NCBI RefSeq assembly: GCF_963678225.1
Contig: NZ_OY782763.1
Location: forward strand, 496,001-560,000
DNA: 64,000 nt
Source: an uncultured Cohaesibacter sp.
Lineage (GTDB): Bacteria; Pseudomonadota; Alphaproteobacteria; Rhizobiales; Cohaesibacteraceae
Direction: 5' to 3'
How positions within the stretch are numbered: the first letter of the stretch is position 1; every line of letters begins with the position of its first letter. The notes beneath the pieces were generated by a model, which was not told where the DNA came from, did not search any database, and was given only the letters and a program-made list of their open reading frames with translations. The position numbers were made by a program, and so were the translations under genes. Below are positions 38,253 to 46,654 of the stretch, piece after piece.

Positions 38253-38655
38253 GCGTCCCTTTCCCTAAAGCCTAAAAGCTGGCCAAAACAGCCTTAGTAA
38301 AATTATTCCCCCCTCTTATGCTGAAGCCATGCCAAAGGCAATCTCTCATACGGCTTTTTGCAGGGGTGCGCGGCCAAAAATGCCGTTTTTTCCAAGTGCA
38401 GAAGCGTCTCACTCAGCCAAAGAGCATGCAAATCCGCCCCAAACCGATCCTTCGCCCTTCAGCCGCCCTTCGCAATCGACAAAAAGACCATCAGGATCAG
38501 AATATTTGCACCAAGGATCAGGAGCCACAAACTCAAGCGCAAAAAGAGGAGCAATAGGGAAAACAGCATCAACACGCGCAGGAACTCCAGCCGAACCTCA
38601 GACCACCATCAACTCAGAAGAAACAACGCAAAAAAGGCCAAAGAAGGGAGACACC
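38253..38655. other. intergenic region between marR-like and guaA
   Basis: 403 bases; it must carry the guaA promoter. A plus-strand hairpin with a T tract, CGGC-CAAAAAT-GCCG-TTTTTT, lies at 38371-38391, although no plus-strand gene ends there. A long plus frame (38329-38889) runs antisense into the marR-like gene and was rejected. Confidence 0.45.
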
Positions 38656-39231
38656 TTAGCGCAAGGATTTCAGCAGCTGGGAAAGACGAATACGGTCCTG
38701 CACATTCATGCCTTTCAGAAACTCGATCTCCATGTCCATCACATAGTGACCAATTTCAGACGCAATATCGCGCCCCTTCTTCGTGGTCTTGAGAACCACC
38801 AACCGCTTGTCCTGCTTGTTCACGTCGCGCTTGATAAATTTGCGATCCGTCAAACGCTTGGCCGCACGGGAAACGGCGACGGTATCTAGCAAGGTGCGCG
38901 GCTCGATCTCGCGCACGGAAACAGCGCCATCCCGTGCCAGACTAGCAAGCACCTGCCATTCGGCTATGCTCATATCCCACTCATCATGCAGCACGCGGCT
39001 AATGCGACGGGAAATGCCCTGGGCCACTTCAAGAATGCGATAGGGGAGAAAATTCTCGAGTGTGAACGCCTCTTCGTTGGCAAGCGCCGTGGCTGGCGAC
39101 ACCTTCTTTCTCAATTTGGCAGGCTTGGCGCTGGCCTCATCCTCTCCCGGCTTGAGCTGGGTTTTCTGAGGGGCCAGATCCGGCAAGCTGTCGAACATGG
39201 AAACCTGAATGGCATCACCAGATTTGGACAT
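38656..39231 (-). CDS. MarR family transcriptional regulator
   Basis: 191 residues. A ~50-residue polar N-terminal extension precedes a MarR winged helix domain: WDMSIAEWQVLASLARDGAVSVREI, then LLDTVAVSRAAKRLTDRKFIKR as the recognition helix and DKRLVVLKTTKKGRDI as the wing. MarR proteins are dimeric repressors often released by phenolic ligands or oxidation; no cysteine is conspicuous. The target is unknown. It lies between the RsmB-type gene and guaA on the same strand. Confidence 0.9.
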   Translation of the reverse strand: MSKSGDAIQVSMFDSLPDLAPQKTQLKPGEDEASAKPAKLRKKVSPATALANEEAFTLENFLPYRILEVAQGISRRISRVLHDEWDMSIAEWQVLASLARDGAVSVREIEPRTLLDTVAVSRAAKRLTDRKFIKRDVNKQDKRLVVLKTTKKGRDIASEIGHYVMDMEIEFLKGMNVQDRIRLSQLLKSLR

Positions 39232-39352
39232 ACTTCATTTCACTCGTTATGATTCTCGAATATATCACATTTTCATACACCAGCCCCAACAAAGCTTCAA
39301 TTCACTGGATATGAAATTCCAACAAGCATCTGAATTCGCCGAACGAATAGAA

Positions 39353-40648
39353 TCAGTCGGGACGATATTCCATCACAGAGAAGAAGAAGCCATCTGTCTC
39401 GGTCGATTGCGGCGTCAAGGTCACGCTCATCATATCCGAAGACCATGGCTTGGGCGCATCAAAGCCAAACATGTCCTGCCAGACCTCACCGGCCGAGACC
39501 AGCTCGAAGTCTGGATTGTTGGCAATGAAGTGATAGATCTGCTCCTCATTTTCTGCCGCCAGAACCGAGCAGGTAATGTAGACCAGAAAGCCGCCCGGAC
39601 GCACGAACTGGCGCGCCTGCGCCAGAGCAATCTGCTGCTCCTCGACGCGCTTATCCAGTTGCTCTTCTGTCAGTTTCCATTTGGTTTCCGGCCTGCGACG
39701 CCAGGTGCCGGTGCCCGTACATGGCGCATCCACGACAACCCGGTCCATACGCCCGATAAGATCATCAAGCGCACCCTCGTTGGGGGTACGGGTTTGGACA
39801 TTGCGCACGCCTGCACGGGTTAGCCGATCAACAATCGGGGCCAGACGGGAGGCATCGATATCAAAGGCATAGATCTGCCCCTTATTCTCCATCTGCGCGG
39901 CCATGGAGAGCGTCTTGCCACCGCCACCAGCGCAATAGTCCAACACCTGATCGGATTTCTTGGGAAAGATCAGACTGGAGACAATCTGGCTGCCCTCATC
40001 CTGAATTTCATAAAAGCCCTTACGGAAGGCCGGATCGCCCTGAATGTTCGGCTGGCGATAGTCCCCAGCCTTGGGCGCAAAACGCAGGCAATCGGCGCTC
40101 AGCTTGGTGCGCTTGGGGTTGAAGCGCGAAAGCTCCTTCTCCACCTTGCCTATATCGGCCTTGAGACGATTGACGCGAATATCAACCGGTGGGCGGCGCG
40201 CGAAAGCCTTGGCCTCCAACAACGCTTCATCCTCGAAGGTCTCCATAAAGGTGCCTTCAAGCCATTCGGGGATATCTCCCTTCACCCAGAAGGGCGCATC
40301 CTTGAGCGACTTGGCTTCAATGGCTGCCACTTCGCTTTGCGTCAGAGCTTCGGGTGCATGACTGTCTTCGGCAATCAAACCCGCCAATTGATCGGCGGTA
40401 TGGTTCCAGTCAAACGCCAGCGCAGCAAGCCCCAGCGCGCGCGGCGTATCCTCCCCCATGCGCCATGCATGAGACGCCCTTTTTCGAAGAGCATCATAGA
40501 CGATATTACCAATCGCGGATCGATCACCCGATCCGGCAAACCGGTGCGTCCGCCCCCAGTCCTTGAGCGCTTCGGCGACAGGACGCTTGCGGCCCTCCAC
40601 TTCTTCGAGCACCTCAATTGCGGCTTGCAGACGACCACCCAGTTTCAT
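39353..40648 (-). CDS. RsmB/NOP family RNA cytosine-C5 methyltransferase
   Basis: 431 residues. SAM-dependent m5C methyltransferase of the RsmB/Nol1/Nop2 family. Motif I is VLDYCAGGGGKTLSMAA, motif IV is VVDAPCTGTGTWRR and motif VI is YITCSVL; the two cysteines are the catalytic pair. An N-terminal NusB-like helical part of ~150 residues precedes it. 16S rRNA C967 (RsmB) is the likeliest target, but other RNAs are possible. In Rhizobiales this gene is often close to guaA and guaB, as here. Confidence 0.9.
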   Translation of the reverse strand: MKLGGRLQAAIEVLEEVEGRKRPVAEALKDWGRTHRFAGSGDRSAIGNIVYDALRKRASHAWRMGEDTPRALGLAALAFDWNHTADQLAGLIAEDSHAPEALTQSEVAAIEAKSLKDAPFWVKGDIPEWLEGTFMETFEDEALLEAKAFARRPPVDIRVNRLKADIGKVEKELSRFNPKRTKLSADCLRFAPKAGDYRQPNIQGDPAFRKGFYEIQDEGSQIVSSLIFPKKSDQVLDYCAGGGGKTLSMAAQMENKGQIYAFDIDASRLAPIVDRLTRAGVRNVQTRTPNEGALDDLIGRMDRVVVDAPCTGTGTWRRRPETKWKLTEEQLDKRVEEQQIALAQARQFVRPGGFLVYITCSVLAAENEEQIYHFIANNPDFELVSAGEVWQDMFGFDAPKPWSSDMMSVTLTPQSTETDGFFFSVMEYRPD

Positions 40649-41037
40649 GTCACACCATCCTAAATCAGTCTATCGGCGGAATGCTCCACCTTTGGAGAAT
40701 TGGGTGTAAACGATAGAGCGCCAGAGTCCAAGCCTGCTTTTGCCAGTTTTTGGCCTGCACAGGCAGTTATAATCAGGAATATTTCAATTGAAACGGTTGC
40801 CGTCTTTTCATTTGACGCAAAGCACAACAATCCACCTGCACCTTCCGTGCCCCAAACCCAGTCACAAGAAATACACACCACGGCCCAAGCTGAAACACAA
40901 CTAGACACAACTCACACAACAAAATAATGTGCATAAGCGCGAGAATTGAGAATTGCTTTAAACAAGCATACACCAACGCGATGGCGAAATAGCCGGACCT
41001 TTTTCTGGAAATAGTCTTATTTGAAAGCATAAATCAG
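40649..41037. other. intergenic region before the OpgC-like gene
   Basis: 389 bases between divergent genes. A 75-codon plus frame (40700-40927) has no ribosome binding site or known pattern and was not called. No motif was recognised; promoters for both flanking genes are expected. Confidence 0.35.
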
Positions 41038-42150
41038 ATGGAATCTTCTGCCCAGTCTGCCCGGTGGAACGGGATGGATTTTGCGCGCGCAGTGTTGATG
41101 ATCCTTGGGCTGTTTTTCCATGCCGGGAGCTTCTACGGAACAGGAAACGACTGGCTCATCATTTCCGATGAAACAACACCCATCGTCAACGGTTTCAACT
41201 TTCTCATCCATAGCTTTCGTATGGAAGCATTCTACCTGATTGCAGGTTTTTTCTTTGCGTTGGTGATGGAGAAGCAACGTCCAAATTTTTTAAGAGATCG
41301 TCTTGTACGTATTGCAATCCCTCTATTCGTCTGCGGAGCGCTCATCAATCCAGTTATGCATTATACTGTCTATGGTTATGACTATGTCATTACCAAAGAT
41401 TATATTGTTAAAGGCGAATGGCTGTCCCATTTGTGGTTTCTTGGAAACCTGACTATCTACATCCTCATTTCCATTCCTATTTGCAGATATATTCGCAAGA
41501 ATATCCGTGTAACCAGAACACAGCTATTCGTTACTGTGGCCTTTATCGTGCCGTTTGTAGCAGCCTGCATGAACTTTGCCGCCAACCGCATTTTCCCGGA
41601 AAAATTTCTTTTCATTGCACCTGAATCGATATTTGACTACCTGCCCTACTACTGCCTCGGCATGGTCTGTTTTTACAACCGAGCCGAGTTCACGAAGCTT
41701 CTCAACATGCAGAGTTTTGCGATCGCGCTGGTAATAGCAGCTGCCATGATTGCCACCAGAGAAGTGCTGGCTATCTACGGGCTGACATTTATCTCAAAGG
41801 TCATTTACGCCCTTTTGCGTGGCCCGATGATCCTTCTCACGCTGTCCTTCTTGATTGTTATGGGAAACAGGGAAAGCAAAATCGTGAGAAGCTTTTCCGA
41901 TTCCAGCTACACGATCTATCTGTTTCACCTGCCGATATTTGTGTTGCTTTACAAGACCGTATTCCAGCACACACATCTGGGCGCCCTGCCTGAATATGCT
42001 CTTCTGATCGCCATCACCTATGCGCTTTGCTATGCGATCCATATTTTTGTGATCAAGAAGAGCAAACTTCTAAGCTTTGCCTTCAATGGCAAACAATTCA
42101 GCCTGAAGGACTATTCTCTTCTGGGCAGGAAACTACGATCGGACGGATAG
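41038..42150 (+). CDS. OpgC-like acyltransferase 3 family protein
   Basis: 370 residues with about ten membrane helices. The N-terminus RWNGMDFARAVLMILGLFFHAGSFY and RMEAFYLIAGFFFALV carry the acyltransferase-3 pattern, with a histidine in LFFHAG that is conserved as the probable catalytic residue; SYTIYLFHLPIFVLLYK is typical of the C-terminal part. OpgC (MdoC) of this family adds succinyl groups to osmoregulated periplasmic glucans, and opgG-opgH lie 3 kb away, which supports this role. Other O-acyltransferases are possible. An inner ATG at 41074 has a better-placed GGTGG but would lose the conserved arginine. Confidence 0.8.
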   Translation: MESSAQSARWNGMDFARAVLMILGLFFHAGSFYGTGNDWLIISDETTPIVNGFNFLIHSFRMEAFYLIAGFFFALVMEKQRPNFLRDRLVRIAIPLFVCGALINPVMHYTVYGYDYVITKDYIVKGEWLSHLWFLGNLTIYILISIPICRYIRKNIRVTRTQLFVTVAFIVPFVAACMNFAANRIFPEKFLFIAPESIFDYLPYYCLGMVCFYNRAEFTKLLNMQSFAIALVIAAAMIATREVLAIYGLTFISKVIYALLRGPMILLTLSFLIVMGNRESKIVRSFSDSSYTIYLFHLPIFVLLYKTVFQHTHLGALPEYALLIAITYALCYAIHIFVIKKSKLLSFAFNGKQFSLKDYSLLGRKLRSDG

Positions 42151-42166
42151 AAGCGTTACCCCGCCC

Positions 42167-43138
42167 TCAAAACCATTTGAGCCATTTGAAGAGCAGCAGC
42201 TGAAGTGCCACGATCATCGTAAGCATGCCCACAAAGATCCAGAAGGCATAGCCAGAATCCGCACCGGGAATGCCAGCCACATTGATCCCCAAGAGCCCCG
42301 TCAAAAACCCCAAAGGCATGAAAATGGCAGCAATCATGGAAAGGATATACATATGTTTGTTAAGCCTGTCGGCCTGCACATGCGCGATTTCATCCTTGAC
42401 GATCTGCGCGCGCTCACGAATGGCATCCAGATCTTCTACATAGCGCGTCAGGTGGTTATAAACCTCCTGCAAATGGCGCCGATGGGTATTGTTTAGCCAC
42501 TCGAAATCCGCCATGCGCAGATGATCTATGGCTTCCCGCTGAGGCGCCATATAACGCCGGAACATGATCGCCTGAATGCGCACATCGGTGATCGCGCCCC
42601 TCAAGTCAGGATTGCTCTGCTCAAGCACCTTTTCCTCGATATCATCGGCCCTATCATCAAGAGCCGTCAGGATAGGTTCCATGCGAGCAAAAAGCCGCTC
42701 GCAAAGCATGGATAGAAAATGCCCCGTATCGCGCGGCCCATTGCCTGCCAAAAGCCGCGCCTCAATATCACCCGCAGCCCGGATACGGGTACGGCTAACC
42801 ATGACGATCCTTGTCTCTTCGACCCAAAGACAGATGGACACCATATCTTCGGGGTCTGCATTCTCATTGAGATTGACGCCGCGCAACACCAGCAATGCTC
42901 CGTGCCCGATTTGCGTCATGCGCGGGCGGCTCTCTTCATCCAGAAGAGCGCCTATAATGAAAGGATCAAGAGACGAAATTTCATCTTCAAGACAACGCAT
43001 TGCGGACGGATCATTTCCATCAAGATGAATCCAGACGAGCCCGTCAGCCCTGTCTGCCTTGGAGATATGATCTGCAGGCAAGGCCGAGGCGCCCCCTTGC
43101 CCATCCAGCAGATAAGCCCGCAAAACGTGATCTGACAT
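42167..43138 (-). CDS. ZntB-like CorA family divalent cation transporter
   Basis: 323 residues from ATG 43138 behind AGGAAAG; a TTG upstream is in frame. A large cytoplasmic N-terminal domain (acidic, helical from ~150) is followed by two C-terminal helices. The first ends at GLLGINVAGIPG; the GIN rather than GMN motif marks the ZntB branch, associated with zinc transport, rather than the Mg/Co CorA branch. It ends tail to tail with the OpgC-like gene with only 16 bases between. Confidence 0.9.
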   Translation of the reverse strand: MSDHVLRAYLLDGQGGASALPADHISKADRADGLVWIHLDGNDPSAMRCLEDEISSLDPFIIGALLDEESRPRMTQIGHGALLVLRGVNLNENADPEDMVSICLWVEETRIVMVSRTRIRAAGDIEARLLAGNGPRDTGHFLSMLCERLFARMEPILTALDDRADDIEEKVLEQSNPDLRGAITDVRIQAIMFRRYMAPQREAIDHLRMADFEWLNNTHRRHLQEVYNHLTRYVEDLDAIRERAQIVKDEIAHVQADRLNKHMYILSMIAAIFMPLGFLTGLLGINVAGIPGADSGYAFWIFVGMLTMIVALQLLLFKWLKWF

Positions 43139-43247
43139 GCAGTCTTTCCTCAAACCGATTCAACATGTTTCCACCTTAACCCTTGTGTCTTACATTTTCA
43201 TCAAGAGCCGGGGATGACTGAGGAAATGACTTTGATCGCTCAGCCTC

Positions 43248-43733
43248 TCAAGCGGGCTTGAACGTCATGGCGACACCGTTGATGCAATGACGCTTTCCGG
43301 TTGGTTGAGGGCCATCATCGAAAATGTGCCCCTGATGCCCACCACAGTTGCTACAATGCACCTCTGTCCGGGTCATGAAAAAACTTCGGTCCTCTTTCGT
43401 ACCGACGGCTCCGGGCAACGCTTCGTAAAAGCTCGGCCAACCGGTTCCACTGTCATATTTGGCTTCTGACGAATAGAGCGCCTGATCACATCCGGCACAG
43501 TGAAAGATACCAGAACGCTTTTCATCATTGAGCGGACTGGTAAAGGCCCGTTCTGTTCCTTCCTTGCGAAGTACCTCAAACTGCTCTTTCGTTAGTCTTT
43601 CGCGCCATTCTGCTTCACTCAGTTGCAAGGGAAACGACTCCGGCTCGGTCGCGTGCGAGCGTCTTTCAAAGAGCGTACCGGCAACCACAACGAGTGCCGC
43701 AGCACCAGAGAGTAGAAATCGACGTCTTTCCAT
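43248..43733 (-). CDS. msrB: peptide-methionine (R)-S-oxide reductase, Tat-exported
   Basis: 161 residues from ATG 43733 behind AGGAAAGG. It reduces R-methionine sulfoxide in proteins. The zinc ligands are CAGC and CSNC, and the catalytic cysteine is in GKRHCINGVAM. The N-terminus MERRRFLLSGAAALVVVAG is a twin-arginine signal peptide, so the enzyme should act in the periplasm; cytoplasmic MsrB lacks this. Longer frames add a second hydrophobic start that lacks an RBS. It follows a fasciclin gene by 94 bases on the same strand. Confidence 0.92.
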   Translation of the reverse strand: MERRRFLLSGAAALVVVAGTLFERRSHATEPESFPLQLSEAEWRERLTKEQFEVLRKEGTERAFTSPLNDEKRSGIFHCAGCDQALYSSEAKYDSGTGWPSFYEALPGAVGTKEDRSFFMTRTEVHCSNCGGHQGHIFDDGPQPTGKRHCINGVAMTFKPA

Positions 43734-43827
43734 AGCGAATAAGCCTTTCCTCATTAAATCAATCTTGGGCGCCAGAGCAAAACCGGCCGAGAGCGCAAGT
43801 GCGCTCCGGCCAGCAGGGATCAAGCCC

Positions 43828-44397
43828 TTACGACGCAGGCAGCAGAACGGAGTCGATCACATGGATCACACCATTGGATTGCTTCACGTCAGCAATGGTG
43901 ACATTGGCCACATTGCCCTGACCATCTTTGAGCATCACCGTGCCGTCATCATACATGGCGGTAAAAGTGCAGCCCCCAACAGTTTTAACAGGATGAGCGC
44001 CTTTATCGTCATCAACCATCTTCATAATTGCGTCAGACATGGCGTCAGCAGCCACCACATGGCATGTGAGGATCTTGGTCAGTTGATCTTTGTTTTCCGG
44101 TTTGAGCAGGCTCGCAACGGTTCCTTCAGGCAATGCGGCGAACGCATCATCGGTTGGAGCAAACACTGTGAAGGGGCCATCCCCTTGCAAGGTTTCAACA
44201 AGTCCAGCAGCTTTCACTGCGGCAACAAGTGTTTCATGGTCTTGAGAATTCACGGCATTTTCGACAATCGTCTTGTTTTCATACATGGGTGCGCCGCCAA
44301 CCATCTTGGCATGATGATCAGCAAAGGCTGCACCGCTTCCGAAAGCCACAGCCATTGCGGTTGCGGCAGCAAGAGTCATTGTGCGTGAAAAGGTCAT
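43828..44397 (-). CDS. exported fasciclin (FAS1) domain protein
   Basis: 189 residues. Signal peptide of about 26 residues (AAATAMAVAFGSGAAFA) cut before DHHAK. One FAS1 domain follows: NAVNSQDHETLVAAVKAAGLVETLQGDGPFTVFAPTDDAFAALP and the closing GVIHVIDSVLLP. FAS1 proteins mediate surface adhesion in eukaryotes; bacterial single-domain forms are periplasmic and often sit with oxidative-stress genes. GGGAGAG precedes the ATG. It is probably cotranscribed with msrB. Confidence 0.93.
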   Translation of the reverse strand: MTFSRTMTLAAATAMAVAFGSGAAFADHHAKMVGGAPMYENKTIVENAVNSQDHETLVAAVKAAGLVETLQGDGPFTVFAPTDDAFAALPEGTVASLLKPENKDQLTKILTCHVVAADAMSDAIMKMVDDDKGAHPVKTVGGCTFTAMYDDGTVMLKDGQGNVANVTIADVKQSNGVIHVIDSVLLPAS

Positions 44398-44846
44398 GTT
44401 GTCTCTCCCATTGGTTTGTTGTCCGCTATATTGCGGATAAGGGGAGATACGGAGCCAAGAAACCGTTGGTTTTCGATTCGCGGTAAAACCGAGATCACAA
44501 ACACTTTATCAAAACGGGCCGTTCAAGAAGGAATTCCGGCCGCCTCCCTCTCTTTCAGCAGCGTCTGTTTCATTTCTGGTTGAGAAAATTTTCACCGGGC
44601 GCGCCCTCCTATTCAATCAAACACAAAGTTTGCAAATTGCAAATTTTTATATACAAAACAAATATTTAAACCCACCTCAGAGCAACAATGCGGACAAACA
44701 AAAGCTCCGCCATAATTGTGCCTGATAGAGACATAATCCTTTACCGCAATTGCCCCGGTTGCACAAAAGCAAGGTTTGGTTGAACCGACCGGGAACTTTT
44801 TCGAACCTAAGAACGTTGTGTTTTTCGACTAACCTAATCTACATGG
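44398..44846. other. divergent intergenic region, fasciclin / opgG
   Basis: 449 bases, AT-rich in the middle (44620-44690). A TTTGCAA-A-TTGCAAA inverted repeat lies at 44629-44643. Promoters for both flanking units are expected; no gene or RNA was recognised. Confidence 0.4.
44629..44643. promoter_or_regulatory. inverted repeat upstream of opgGH
   Basis: TTTGCAA-A-TTGCAAA, perfect seven-base arms with one-base spacer, in AT-rich DNA 204 bases before opgG. Possible operator for the glucan operon or the divergent fasciclin-msrB unit; no regulator assigned. Confidence 0.4.
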
Positions 44847-46448
44847 ATGCGTATCCCGATGTCTCTATCTCGTCGTTCATTTCTGGCTGCTACCGCGGCA
44901 ACCACTCTGGTATCGTTAAGCCAAATCGCACAAGCCGCAGGCACCGATGAAGAAGCAGCGCAGCCAACAACGCCTGCTGCGGATTTCAGCTTTGACAGCC
45001 TATCGGCCGAAATGGAGATACTGGCATCAAAGGACTATGTTGCCCCACAGGCCTCTGACGAGGCCTATCTCAACGATCTGACCTATGATGCCTATCGCCT
45101 GATCCGCTACAACCCCGAGAAGGCCAAACTGGCAGATATCGAAAAGTCGGCTTTTCGCCTGCATGCCTTCCATATGGGCTGGCTGTTCAAGACACCGGTT
45201 GCCCTCTATGAGGTCTCTGATGGCAAGGCAACACCGGTCAGTTTCAGCACCGATGATTTCATCTATGAACGTCAGGTCAGAGACATGGTGCCCGAGCATG
45301 TGACCTTGCCCGGCATTGCCGGTTTCCGCCTGCATTATCCACTGAACCGACCCGATGTGTTTGACGAACTGATTGCCTTTCAGGGCGCCTCCTATTTTCG
45401 GGCACTGGGCAAAGGCTCGGTCTATGGCTTGTCCGCGCGCGGTCTGGCCATTAATACCGGAGGCTCGGAGCCGGAAGAATTTCCGGTCTTTACCCGCTTT
45501 TATGTCGAGCGCCCCAAATCGGCAGAACAGAAAATCAAGATCTACGCAGCACTTGAGAGCCCGTCTGTCACAGGAGCCTTCCGCTTTGAAATAACCCCGG
45601 GAGACAATACGGTCATTGATACGACCGCCCGCCTCTATCTGCGTGAAGACATTCCTCAGCTAGGGCTGGCGCCGCTGACCTCCATGTTCCTGTTTGCTGA
45701 GCGCAATCGCGATGCGTTTAATGACTATCGCCCCAATGTACATGACAGCGATGGCCTTGAGATCATCAAGCAGAATGGCGAGCGTGTCTGGCGTCCGCTA
45801 TCCAACCCGCCAATGCTGGCCTCAAGTTTCTTTGCCGAACAGTCCCCCAAGAGCTTTGCCTTGTTGCAGCGTGATCGTAGTTTCGATCATTTTCAGGATG
45901 TCTCAGCCCTCTATGAGCGCCGCCCGTCGCTGCGCATAGAACCAAAGGGGGATTGGGGCAACGGCTCGGTAAGATTGGTCGAGATACCGTCCGAGCTTGA
46001 GGTGAACGACAATATCGTCGCATTCTGGGTGCCTGAAAAGGGCGGCAAAGCAGGCGAACATTATGAATATGCCTATTGGATGCATTGGGGAGATCTGCCC
46101 GCCAGTGCAGCAGAAGGGCTCGCCTATGTGCTTGAAACCCGTTCGGGTGCAGGCGGAGTGTCCGGTGTTGAGAATAAGGACGGCACACGCAAATTTGTCA
46201 TCGACTTCAAGGATGGGCTTTTGGCCGATCTGCCAGCCAGTGAAGTGGATAAGATCAAGATTAACAGCAACATCATGCATGGTGAAATCAAGACTCAGAC
46301 CCTCACCCCGATCCCGGAAGAAAGGGTCTGGCGACTCGTCATGGATGTTTCCGCTCCAGACGGAAACATCGTGGAAATGACGACACATCTGTCCGGTTTC
46401 GATCGACGACTGACCGAGACATGGGCGTATCAATGGATCAATCAATAA
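44847..46448 (+). CDS. opgG: osmoregulated periplasmic glucan biosynthesis protein OpgG/OpgD family
   Basis: 533 residues. The N-terminus LSRRSFLAATAATTLVSLS is a twin-arginine signal peptide, so it is exported folded. The body shows MdoG features: FSFDSLSAEMEILASKDY, LRFHPLN-like segments (FRLHYPLNRPDVFDELIAFQGASYFRALGKG), YGLSARGLAINT, and a C-terminal domain with DGNIVEMTTHL. OpgG/OpgD act on beta-1,2-glucans made by OpgH. Tat export is typical of OpgD, so which member it is remains open. The start could be ATG 44847 or ATG 44859; neither has a strong RBS. The opgH 5' fragment starts 47 bases downstream. Confidence 0.9.
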   Translation: MRIPMSLSRRSFLAATAATTLVSLSQIAQAAGTDEEAAQPTTPAADFSFDSLSAEMEILASKDYVAPQASDEAYLNDLTYDAYRLIRYNPEKAKLADIEKSAFRLHAFHMGWLFKTPVALYEVSDGKATPVSFSTDDFIYERQVRDMVPEHVTLPGIAGFRLHYPLNRPDVFDELIAFQGASYFRALGKGSVYGLSARGLAINTGGSEPEEFPVFTRFYVERPKSAEQKIKIYAALESPSVTGAFRFEITPGDNTVIDTTARLYLREDIPQLGLAPLTSMFLFAERNRDAFNDYRPNVHDSDGLEIIKQNGERVWRPLSNPPMLASSFFAEQSPKSFALLQRDRSFDHFQDVSALYERRPSLRIEPKGDWGNGSVRLVEIPSELEVNDNIVAFWVPEKGGKAGEHYEYAYWMHWGDLPASAAEGLAYVLETRSGAGGVSGVENKDGTRKFVIDFKDGLLADLPASEVDKIKINSNIMHGEIKTQTLTPIPEERVWRLVMDVSAPDGNIVEMTTHLSGFDRRLTETWAYQWINQ

Positions 46449-46495
46449 GTCTCTGGAAGAACCAACTTTTGCAATCGTAAATCAAGGTGACGACA

Positions 46496-46654
46496 ATGAC
46501 ATTTGATGAACTAACCTCTGGCCCCTGCGCTTTGCCGCGCGCCCCTATGGTCATGCCAACACAGATTTTGGAACGCCCCAAACGGAGCCGCTACAGGCTT
46601 ATGGTCAACATCCGGCACTTGCTGCGGACCACCGTAAAACTGTCCGGTGCGTGA
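46496..46654 (+). CDS. 5' fragment of opgH in a different frame (52 residues)
   Basis: A small frame with a good ribosome binding site (AAGGTGA, five bases before the ATG). Its product includes ALPRAPMVMPTQILE, which resembles the LPPEAPLAMPxQSL stretch near the N-terminus of short OpgH proteins (from memory of Xanthomonas-type sequences). It ends at TGA 46652-46654, overlapping the in-frame start (GTG 46647) of the main opgH frame. It thus looks like the native N-terminus of OpgH cut off by a one-base frameshift, or a coupled leader peptide. Confidence 0.65.
   Translation: MTFDELTSGPCALPRAPMVMPTQILERPKRSRYRLMVNIRHLLRTTVKLSGA

Noticed and set aside
38329-38889. 186-codon plus frame upstream of guaA
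   Set aside because: The second half is antisense to the marR-like gene, and the first half lacks any coding sign.
40700-40927. 75-codon plus frame before the OpgC-like gene
   Set aside because: No RBS, low-complexity Thr/Gln end, and no family resemblance.
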